Below are positions 24,224 to 31,671 of a stretch of 64,000 bases of DNA, piece by piece. The position numbers and the translations under genes were made by a program. This DNA comes from Leptotrichia hongkongensis (GTDB taxonomy: Bacteria; Fusobacteriota; Fusobacteriia; Fusobacteriales; Leptotrichiaceae), in contig NZ_JBGORW010000001.1 of the NCBI RefSeq assembly GCF_041538065.1, forward strand, positions 62,001-126,000. Direction: 5' to 3'. Each line of letters opens with the position of its first letter. Position 1 is the first letter of the stretch. The notes under the pieces are model-generated. The model was given only the letters and a program-made list of their open reading frames with translations. It ran no database searches and was not told the origin of the DNA.

Positions 24224-25360
24224 ATGAAAGTAGTAATAGCACCAGATTCATTTAAGGAAAGCATGTCAGCAAAAGAAGTATGCGATTGTGCAGAAAGGGG
24301 AATTTTATCAATATTTCCAGAATGGGAAATAGTAAAAGTTCCTATGGCTGATGGTGGAGAAGGTACACTAGAATCTCTAATAGATGCAACAAATGGTAAA
24401 ATCTACAATGAAGAAACCTTAAATCCGATTGGAGAAAAAATTATTTCAAGATATGGAATATTAGGAGATAAGAATATTGCTATAATTGAGATGGCTTCAA
24501 CGAGCGGTATAGAACTGATACCAAAAGAAAAAAGAAATCCGTATATAACAACAACCTACGGTACAGGACAATTAATGTTAAAGGCCTTAGATCACGATGT
24601 GGAAAGAATTATTCTAGGAATAGGTGGAAGTGCTACAACAGATGGCGGATCTGGAATGCTTCAGGCCTTAGGTGCTAAATTGATGGATGAAAATGGAAGA
24701 GAAATTGGATTTGGTGGATTTGAACTAGGAAAATTAGCAAAAATAGATTTTTCAAATTTAGACGAAAGATTAAGAAAGGTAGAAATCTTGGTTGCGTGTG
24801 ATGTTTCAAATCCGTTAACTGGTAAAAATGGATCAGCATACGTATTTGGTCCTCAAAAAGGTGCAACTCCTCAAATGGTGGAAGTTTTGGATAACAATCT
24901 GCTACATTATTCAAAAATTGTCAAAAGAGACTTGAATATGGAAATAAACAATGTTCCTGGTGCAGGAGCGGCTGGAGGTCTTGGTGCAGGATTGTTGACT
25001 CTAGGAGGAATATTAAAAAAAGGTGTAGAAATAGTTATTGATACTGTTGATCTTGAGGAAAAACTGAAAGATGCAGATTTGGTAATAACTGGAGAAGGTG
25101 GAATGGATAAACAGACAATTTATGGAAAAACACCTTTTGGAGTTGCAGAACTTGCTAAAAAATACAACATTCCAGTAATTGGAATAGCTGGAAACCTAGG
25201 AAATGGCTATGAAATTTTGTATGATAATGGCTTTGATGCTATATTTTCAATTATGCCTGGAGTCAGAACTCTTGAAACTGCATTAATTTCAGGAAGTGTA
25301 AATGTTGAAAACACAGTAAGAAATATTTTTGGATCATTAAAATCAATAAAAATAAAATAA
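24224..25360 (+). CDS. glxK: Glycerate kinase (GarK/GlxK type)
   Basis: A 378-residue glycerate kinase of the GarK/GlxK family, which phosphorylates glycerate (normally at the 2-position) and so feeds it into glycolysis. Signatures: VIAPDSFKESMSAKEV at the N-terminus, VPMADGGEGTLESL, LGIGGSATTDGGSGMLQALGA, VACDVSNPLTG...AYVFGPQKGATP, PGAGAAGGLGAGL and DLVITGEGGMDKQT. The length matches the family. GGGAGG precedes ATG 24224. The coupling with the GntP permease gives a two-gene glycerate-use operon. Confidence 0.95.
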   Translation: MKVVIAPDSFKESMSAKEVCDCAERGILSIFPEWEIVKVPMADGGEGTLESLIDATNGKIYNEETLNPIGEKIISRYGILGDKNIAIIEMASTSGIELIPKEKRNPYITTTYGTGQLMLKALDHDVERIILGIGGSATTDGGSGMLQALGAKLMDENGREIGFGGFELGKLAKIDFSNLDERLRKVEILVACDVSNPLTGKNGSAYVFGPQKGATPQMVEVLDNNLLHYSKIVKRDLNMEINNVPGAGAAGGLGAGLLTLGGILKKGVEIVIDTVDLEEKLKDADLVITGEGGMDKQTIYGKTPFGVAELAKKYNIPVIGIAGNLGNGYEILYDNGFDAIFSIMPGVRTLETALISGSVNVENTVRNIFGSLKSIKIK

Positions 25361-25368
25361 TATAGAAA

Positions 25369-25424
25369 TTACCTAAACCTCTTAATATAACTCATAAAGT
25401 TAAATAACATTTAGGTTTAGGTAA
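25369..25424. repeat. Perfect 12-bp inverted repeat between glxK and purD
   Basis: TTACCTAAACCT (25369-25380) and AGGTTTAGGTAA (25413-25424) are exact complements around a 32-nt centre that can itself fold weakly (AACT-CATAA-AGTT). No T-run follows, so it is not a classic terminator. It may be an operator, a weak terminator or a small palindromic element. Confidence 0.7.
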
Positions 25425-25550
25425 AAATGATTTTCATAAAGAATTTTCAACTTTCTGCATTTAATATTACCAAAAAATGTGCTAAAATATATTCAAAAGA
25501 TGCGAGAAAAAAGGTTAGTCAAAAATTTAGAAATGCTGAAGGAGGAAATG

Positions 25551-26816
25551 ATGAAAATATTGATTGTAGGTGCTGGCGGAAGAGAGCATGCAATTGCTTG
25601 GAAACTTTCTCAAAATGAAAAGGTGGAGAAGATTTTTATAGCTCCAGGAAATGCCTGTGTAGAAATGCTGCCAAATGCTGAAAGTGTTAATTTAGGATCA
25701 ATCGATGAGTATATTTCATTTTCAAAAGACAATAATGTGGAATTGACAGTCGTGGGAAGTGAAGAATTGCTTGTTCAAGGGATTGTGGATGAATTTCATA
25801 AAAATGGACTGAAAATATTTGGGCCTGATAAAAAGGCTGCGATTCTTGAAGGAAGTAAGGCTTATTCTAAGGATTTTATGAAAAAATATGGGATAAAGAC
25901 AGCAGTTTATGAAATTTTTGATAATTCTGAAAAGGCGAAGGAATTTTTGAATAACTGGAAAGATTTTCCTGTGGTTATAAAGGCTAGCGGACTTGCAGCT
26001 GGAAAAGGAGTTATTATTGCTCAAAATCTAAATGAAGCTATTAAGGCTGTGGAAGATATAATGGTTGATGAGAAATTTGGAAATGCTGGAAATCAGGTTG
26101 TAATTGAAGAATTTCTCGACGGAGTAGAAGCTTCAATTTTATCATTTACAGACAGTAAAGTGATTGTACCGCTGTTGTCAGCAAAGGATCATAAAAAGAT
26201 TGGAGAAGATGAAACTGGATTAAATACAGGAGGAATGGGAGTTATTAGTCCGAATCCTTTTGTTACAGACGAAATTTTTGAAAAATTTAAGTCAGATATA
26301 ATGGAGCCGACTTTGAAGGGAATGCAGTCTGAAGGAATGGATTTTGAAGGAGTAATTTTCTTTGGACTTATGATTACTAAAAAAGGTGTTTACCTGCTTG
26401 AATACAATATGAGAATGGGAGATCCGGAAACACAGGCGGTATTACCGCTTCTGGAAAATGACTTGCTTGAGTTAATAGAAAAATCTTTTGAAAAAAAATT
26501 ATCGGAAGTTAAAGTTGATTGGAAACCATTACATTCATGCTGCGTAGTAGCCGCTGCTGGAGGTTACCCAGAAAGTTATAAAAAAGGCGATGAAATTACA
26601 GGAGTTCTTGATTTTAATGAAACTGACGATAACAAAGTGTTTATTTGTGGAGCAAAAGTTGAAAGTGGAAAATTGTTGACTAATGGCGGAAGAGTATTAA
26701 ATGTTGTAGCTCTTGGGAATACACTGGAAGAAGCACAAAAAAAAGCGTATGAACTTTTGAAAACTATAAATTTTGAAGGAATGTATTTTAGAAAAGATAT
26801 TGGTGGAAGATTTTAG
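25551..26816 (+). CDS. purD: Phosphoribosylamine-glycine ligase
   Basis: A 421-residue ATP-grasp enzyme of purine synthesis (PRA + glycine + ATP to GAR). Motifs: KILIVGAGGREHAIAW at the N-terminus, VVGSEELLVQGIVDEF, IFGPDKKAAILEGSKAYSK, the ATP-grasp VVIKASGLAAGKGV, SAKDHKKIGEDETGLNTGGMG, LEYNMRMGDPETQ and the C-terminal GGRVLNVVALG. Tandem ATGs stand at 25548 and 25551 after GGAGG (25541-25545); 25551 gives the better spacing and the canonical MKILIVGAGG start. It is monocistronic here, with a shared bidirectional terminator after it. Confidence 0.96.
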   Translation: MKILIVGAGGREHAIAWKLSQNEKVEKIFIAPGNACVEMLPNAESVNLGSIDEYISFSKDNNVELTVVGSEELLVQGIVDEFHKNGLKIFGPDKKAAILEGSKAYSKDFMKKYGIKTAVYEIFDNSEKAKEFLNNWKDFPVVIKASGLAAGKGVIIAQNLNEAIKAVEDIMVDEKFGNAGNQVVIEEFLDGVEASILSFTDSKVIVPLLSAKDHKKIGEDETGLNTGGMGVISPNPFVTDEIFEKFKSDIMEPTLKGMQSEGMDFEGVIFFGLMITKKGVYLLEYNMRMGDPETQAVLPLLENDLLELIEKSFEKKLSEVKVDWKPLHSCCVVAAAGGYPESYKKGDEITGVLDFNETDDNKVFICGAKVESGKLLTNGGRVLNVVALGNTLEEAQKKAYELLKTINFEGMYFRKDIGGRF

Positions 26817-26835
26817 TAAAAAAATAAATGGTAAT

Positions 26836-26873
26836 AAAAAAGACTGTTTTGAGTTTTGAACAGTCTTTTTTTC
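26836..26873. terminator. Bidirectional terminator between convergent genes
   Basis: AAAAAGACTGTT, loop, AACAGTCTTTTT, with T-runs on both strands. It serves purD (+) and the secreted protein gene (-). Confidence 0.9.
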
Positions 26874-26877
26874 CTAT

Positions 26878-27372
26878 TTATCTTCTTGGACTCCAAGTTT
26901 TGATTACTTTTGCTAATTGTTTCTGATATTCACGTTCCCCTTCCTGAGCAATGTAATAGATATTTCCGTTAGCTTCAATGTAGTACATTATTAATACACT
27001 TCCATCATCATATTCTATTGCCACTTGTTCTCCCTCATAACCATTTATGTTAACGCTGCCTTCAAAAATGTTATCTTCAGGAGTTCCTAGATTAATATAT
27101 TTTTGAATGATTACTTCAGCTGCTCTTTTTGCAGTACCTCTTCCGTTAGTTGCAACAATATCTAAAGTTATAATATTTGTGTTATCTATTGATACTTGTT
27201 TGGCTGTAGGTGAAGCATCGGGATCTCCGAATTCATACCAGTTTGTAGGAACAGTTATATATCCAACTCTAGGACTTCCAAATCTTATGCTTGAACCTGA
27301 ATTTCCTTTTGCAAATGTAAATACTGACATCACAACAAATAATGACAGTATAATTTTTCTTAAACTTTTCAT
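26878..27372 (-). CDS. Secreted hypothetical protein
   Basis: 164 residues: a signal peptide (MKSLRKIILSLFVVMSVFTFAKG) and a small mixed domain that includes VGYITVPTNWYEFGDPDASP, ITLDIVATNGRGTAKRAAEVIIQKY and EGEQVAIEYDDGSVLIMYYIEANGNIYYIAQEG. The late segment resembles small domains in which a lipid- or peptide-binding sheet ends a secreted protein, but I cannot name a family. AGAAGG precedes ATG 27372 (minus strand). It is expected outside the cytoplasm; function unknown. Confidence 0.75.
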   Translation of the reverse strand: MKSLRKIILSLFVVMSVFTFAKGNSGSSIRFGSPRVGYITVPTNWYEFGDPDASPTAKQVSIDNTNIITLDIVATNGRGTAKRAAEVIIQKYINLGTPEDNIFEGSVNINGYEGEQVAIEYDDGSVLIMYYIEANGNIYYIAQEGEREYQKQLAKVIKTWSPRR

Positions 27373-27415
27373 TTTAAAACCTTCTTTCTCTTTTCATTTT
27401 TAATTAAAACAAATA

Positions 27416-27613
27416 TTAGTTATGTTTTCTCCATTCTAAGCATTCTCCAGTAGAAACTCTTGAGACAGCACAATAACGTTTTGATTCTTCAATAGTATGA
27501 CCACATAGTTTTCAATCTGCCTTTTCACTTCCTGCAAGTGCCATTAAGCTTGTACAGCTGCTAAATGATGACATTGCTAGAATAATTGTTAAAAGCTTAA
27601 ACCCCTTTTTCAT
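27416..27613 (-). pseudogene. Small Cys-rich lipoprotein gene with one in-frame TGA
   Basis: On the minus strand ATG 27613 opens MKKGFKLLTIILAMSSFSSC, a lipoprotein signal with lipobox FSSC (Cys20), then TSLMALAGSEKAD. Codon 34 (27512-27514) is TGA, after which the frame stays open as KLCGHTIEESKRYCAVSRV...LEWRKHN to a TAA at 27416-27418. A single TGG-to-TGA change (ADWKLCGH) would explain it. It is either a recent pseudogene or a site of TGA read-through. The rest of 27373-27940 is AT-rich with nothing else I can support. Confidence 0.65.
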
Positions 27614-27949
27614 AATAATCATTTTCTTCCTATCTTTTATCAACGGTAATTGTTTTTCTGTAATAAAATTATATGACATTTTTTTAAAAAAATCAATATA
27701 TAATTTATAAAATTACAATATTTTTTTACGGTATTCAAAAAACTGTCTTACTAAATATAGATAAAATAGTTATTTGTAAGAAAAGTATGATTAATTACAA
27801 AGAAATATTTAATTTGCAAATTAAGGAATGTATGATATAATTATTAAAAGTTATAATATTCTTGAAATAATTCTAAAATCAGAATGAAAAATATTTAAGT
27901 TTTAAGATTTTGACTATTATAATTTTAGAAATGAAAAAAGGTGAATGCT

Positions 27950-29011
27950 TTGGATAAAAAAAAATATAATCAATATGAAAAAATGAGACTTTATATTGCC
28001 ACTTGTTTTTGGATATTCTCATTGTTAACTTTTGCTAACGAGAATAAAAGTTCTGTGAGTAAAAATAAACTTGAAGATGAGGCTGTAAAAGTTGATATTA
28101 TCATTAACAAAAACAATATTAATGATTTTGAAGATGAAAATAGCGATATAGAAGAGAATAATGAAGATGGGAATCTGATATATTTAGATCAGATAGAGGA
28201 TGAAGAAGAAGTAAAACAGAAAAAAATGGAAAAAGTCAATAAATTTGAACGGATTATTAGAAAAATAGATGAAAAAGTTAATCCAATTATAAAATTTCAA
28301 ATTTCAAAAAGTTATGGTGTATGGTATCTGATAAAAACTGATGATAATGCAGAAAAAGAATTAAAAAATGTAAGATATGATTTTTTACAGCAAGAAAATG
28401 GATACGCTATTATTAAAAGTTATTTTGATCCTAAAACTGACAAATGGAGTGAAGAAAGATACAGAGGATGGATTAATGAAAAAAAGGGGAACGTGTATTT
28501 GAATATTGAAAAAAAATATTTTAAAAATACAAAAAATGAAATTGTATTTTTTGATAAAAATTATAGATACATGGTTGTAAGATATAACAACGGTACTACA
28601 AAAGTATTTTCACGTTACCCAAATAACGAAAAAATTTCACTTGAGGATAAAGAATTAGGTGAATTTGAAAAAATTGTTGGAAATAATAACAATCTAAAAA
28701 ATGTTTTTTATGACGTAAAAATAAAAAATATTAGGGAAATTGAAAATGAAAGAAAAAAAGCTGAATTGAAGAATAGAACAGATGAATTAGAAAAGCAATT
28801 AAGCGAAAATCCTGCGAGTGTATTTCAAATTGACACAATTGGTGCCAAAAAAGAGCTTGAAAGAAGAAAGAAAAAAGAAAATACACTTAAACTTGAAACA
28901 AAAAATGGTCCTAAAAACGTAGAAGTTATAGAAATAAATGATAAAGATTTAAAAAATGAAACTAACACAAAAAATAACAGTAATGACACAGAAACAAATA
29001 AGAGGCATTAA
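27950..29011 (+). CDS. Lipocalin-like secreted protein with acidic and charged arms
   Basis: 353 residues from TTG 27950 (6 nt after AAAGGTGA; an in-frame GTG at 27941 overlaps that site). A signal peptide lies at about 13-31 (MRLYIATCFWIFSLLTFA). It is followed by an acidic stretch rich in Asp, Glu and Asn, then a Blc-type lipocalin domain at about 120-225: SYGVWYLIKTDDN (the G-x-W motif), YAIIKSYFDPKTDKWSEERYRGWI, and FFDKNYRYMVVRYNNGTTKVFSR. A long Lys/Glu/Asn-rich tail follows, which is unusual for lipocalins. Lipocalins bind small hydrophobic ligands. The family call rests on motif order and is moderate. Confidence 0.65.
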   Translation: MDKKKYNQYEKMRLYIATCFWIFSLLTFANENKSSVSKNKLEDEAVKVDIIINKNNINDFEDENSDIEENNEDGNLIYLDQIEDEEEVKQKKMEKVNKFERIIRKIDEKVNPIIKFQISKSYGVWYLIKTDDNAEKELKNVRYDFLQQENGYAIIKSYFDPKTDKWSEERYRGWINEKKGNVYLNIEKKYFKNTKNEIVFFDKNYRYMVVRYNNGTTKVFSRYPNNEKISLEDKELGEFEKIVGNNNNLKNVFYDVKIKNIREIENERKKAELKNRTDELEKQLSENPASVFQIDTIGAKKELERRKKKENTLKLETKNGPKNVEVIEINDKDLKNETNTKNNSNDTETNKRH

Positions 29012-29190
29012 TTATAATAAATAATTATCAAGCTTTACTGTATACTATTTGATAAACTTAAAATTTATACATTGTTTTAAAATCATACTTTAAAATTATT
29101 TCAGTAAAATATTTTACTTAAAATATAAGTTTTAAAAAATATAAAAAATTTCAATTTAATTATATAAAAAACAAATATTTAGGAGAAAAA

Positions 29191-30141
29191 ATGAAAAATA
29201 CACTAAAAATTGTCTATACAATATTATTTTTAATATTGTTTATGTGCTTAACACTTTTTTATAATTTCTTTTTTGCTAAAAGAGAATATAAAAATGTTAA
29301 TATAAATATAAAAAAAGGAACAAATTTCGCACAGATATACAAAGATTTAAAGTTAAAATATGGAATTGTAGATAAAATATATTTAAAGTTAAATGGTGGA
29401 AATATAAAATTAAAAGTAGGAACTTATAAATTTAATGGAAAATTCTCAAAATATGAAATTATAAAAAAAATTAAGAGCAGTGAAACTAATGGAGTTAGAT
29501 TGACAATACCTGAAGGATTTACTTCAAAGCAAGTGTTTGCAAGGATGGAAGCATTAGAACTTGGGAATAGAGAAGAAATAAACAAAGTCCTTAGTGAAAT
29601 GGACTTTCCATATCCACATGAAAATAATAATTTTGAAGGTTATTTTTATCCTGAAACTTATATTTTTTCTGAAAATGTTACAACGAAACAGGTTATTCAA
29701 ACTATTTTAGGTGAATTTTTGAAAAAATTTCCACCTGAAAAATATCCTGATAAACAAAAGTTTTATGATAATTTAAAAATGGCTTCAATAGTGGAAGCGG
29801 AAGTGCCTGATGCTGTAGATAAGCCAAAAGTTGCGGGAATATTTTTGAAAAGATTGGAAATTGGAATGAAATTGGAATCAGATGCAACTTTGAAATATGA
29901 ACTGGGAAGACAAGCATCAAGAAATGAGTTAAAATCTCAAAATACACCATATAATTCATATAAAGTTAAAGGGTTGCCACCAACGCCAATTGGAAATCCA
30001 CCAATAGAAACTTTTAAGGCAGTTTTAAATGCAGAAAAGACAGATAATTTATTTTTCTTCACATATAAAGGAAAAACATATTATTCAAAAACACATGAGG
30101 AACATTTAAAAAAACGTCGTGAAAGCGGACAGTTAAAATAA
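29191..30141 (+). CDS. mltG: Endolytic transglycosylase MltG (YceG-like)
   Basis: A 316-residue inner-membrane lytic transglycosylase that ends nascent peptidoglycan strands. One N-terminal transmembrane helix (about 8-29) is followed by a LysM-like segment (VNINIKKGTNFAQIYKDL) and the YceG catalytic domain. Motifs: LTIPEGFTSKQV, EGYFYPETY, KMASIVEAEVPDA with the catalytic Glu202, VAGIFLKRLEIGMKLESDAT, PYNSYKVKGLPPTPIGNP and the final FFFTYKGKTYYSKTHEEHLK. AGGAGA precedes ATG 29191. It lies 30 bp before tilS and probably heads an mltG-tilS-ftsH operon. Confidence 0.95.
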   Translation: MKNTLKIVYTILFLILFMCLTLFYNFFFAKREYKNVNINIKKGTNFAQIYKDLKLKYGIVDKIYLKLNGGNIKLKVGTYKFNGKFSKYEIIKKIKSSETNGVRLTIPEGFTSKQVFARMEALELGNREEINKVLSEMDFPYPHENNNFEGYFYPETYIFSENVTTKQVIQTILGEFLKKFPPEKYPDKQKFYDNLKMASIVEAEVPDAVDKPKVAGIFLKRLEIGMKLESDATLKYELGRQASRNELKSQNTPYNSYKVKGLPPTPIGNPPIETFKAVLNAEKTDNLFFFTYKGKTYYSKTHEEHLKKRRESGQLK

Positions 30142-30171
30142 ACCTGAAAATCAAGATTAGGAATAAAATTG

Positions 30172-31671
30172 ATGGAAAAAGTAAAAAAAATTGAAAAAAA
30201 AATATTAAAAAAATTAGAGGAAGTTATAAAGGAAGGGCTGGTATCTGAAAAAGACAAGATTCTTATTGCCTTTTCTGGAGGACCTGATTCAGTTTTTCTT
30301 TATCACTTTCTTAATTTACTAAAAAATATAATTTCAATAGAGATTTCAATAGTTTATATTAATCATAACTTACGTCATGATGTTGAAAACGACTTGAAAT
30401 TTATAAATGAATTTTCAAATTCCAATAATGTTAATTATTATATCGAAAGTGTTGATGTAAAAAAGTATGCAACAAAAAATAAAAAGTCAATAGAATTGGC
30501 AGCAAGGGAATTGAGATATGAGGCTATTGAGAATATTAGAAAAAAGATAGGATATAACAAGATTGCTACAGGTCATAATTTGGATGATAATGTAGAGACC
30601 TTTATTTTCCGTCTTTTAAGGGGTACATCGGTAACAGGGTTAAAAAGTATTCCAAAGACAAGAGAAAATATAATAAGACCAATTTTAGATTTTGAAAAAA
30701 GTGAAATTTTATCTTTTTTAAAAAATAAAAATTACAAATACATAATTGATTATACCAATAATAAAAATGACTATACAAGAAACTTTATCCGAAATAAAAT
30801 TTTTCCTGATTTCGAAAATATTAACCCTACTTTTAGGCAAAAAATAGATTCTCTGATAAAAGAAATTAATGACAAAGAAAATTGTAAATTGACATTTTCT
30901 AATATTTATGAGGAAACTATAAATCATAAAGATGAATTAATTCAACTTCTGAAGCAAAATAATGTAGAAATCTCAAGAGAAAAAATTAATCAGATTTACA
31001 AAAGTCTTTTTTTGGAAAATGGGAAATTACAGAATGAAGGTTCAAAAGAATTTTATTTAGGTAAAAATAAAGTTTTGCAAAATATATATGGGGAATTAAA
31101 AATTATTAGTATTGTAGATGAGAAAGCAGAAAAAAGTGTAAAAAGTGATAAAAATAGTAAAATCTTTGATAAAATTAAAATTTTAAAGGGAAATCAAAGT
31201 ATTGAATGGTATAATTACGAGATAATCTTATATGAAAACATTCAGGATTTTAAAACTTATTTTATAAACAAAAAAAATATAAACTATACTTTTTATAAAT
31301 TTGATGATGAAAAAATAAAAGATGGAAAAATTATTGTCAGAAGTCGAAAAGATGGGGATAGAATTTTTCTGAAAAATTTGGGACATAAAAAAGTTAAGAA
31401 AATTCTTATTGATGAAAAGATTATGAAATGGGAGAGGGATTTCATTCCCATTGTAGAGATTGAAGATGCTCAAGTTTTGGAGAGTTTAGAAACTGAAATT
31501 AGTAAAATAGAAATTGATAATAATAAAAAAACAAAAGAAATATTAGCAATTTCAGATATAAAGTTTTCAAAATTTTTGGAAAAAATCTCAAATAAAGATA
31601 TTGAAAATTTAGAAAATAGCAATAAAAGTAAACTATTAATAATAGGGAGGAAAAATGGCAGAAAGAGATAA
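30172..31671 (+). CDS. tilS: tRNA(Ile)-lysidine synthetase
   Basis: A 499-residue enzyme that attaches lysine to C34 of tRNA-Ile(CAU) so that it reads AUA, an essential step in an AT-rich genome using many AUA codons. The PP-loop SGGPDS is at 35-40, followed by YINHNLRHDVENDL, ELAARELRYEAI, ATGHNLDDNVETFIFRLLRGT, RPILDFEKSEI and DYTNNKNDYTRNFIRNKIFP. The C-terminal domain ends in the usual SRKDGDRIFLKNLGHKKVKKILIDEKI region. ATG 30172 is used; the codon before it is also a possible start (TTG). Its 3' end overlaps ftsH by 17 bp. Confidence 0.95.
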   Translation: MEKVKKIEKKILKKLEEVIKEGLVSEKDKILIAFSGGPDSVFLYHFLNLLKNIISIEISIVYINHNLRHDVENDLKFINEFSNSNNVNYYIESVDVKKYATKNKKSIELAARELRYEAIENIRKKIGYNKIATGHNLDDNVETFIFRLLRGTSVTGLKSIPKTRENIIRPILDFEKSEILSFLKNKNYKYIIDYTNNKNDYTRNFIRNKIFPDFENINPTFRQKIDSLIKEINDKENCKLTFSNIYEETINHKDELIQLLKQNNVEISREKINQIYKSLFLENGKLQNEGSKEFYLGKNKVLQNIYGELKIISIVDEKAEKSVKSDKNSKIFDKIKILKGNQSIEWYNYEIILYENIQDFKTYFINKKNINYTFYKFDDEKIKDGKIIVRSRKDGDRIFLKNLGHKKVKKILIDEKIMKWERDFIPIVEIEDAQVLESLETEISKIEIDNNKKTKEILAISDIKFSKFLEKISNKDIENLENSNKSKLLIIGRKNGRKR

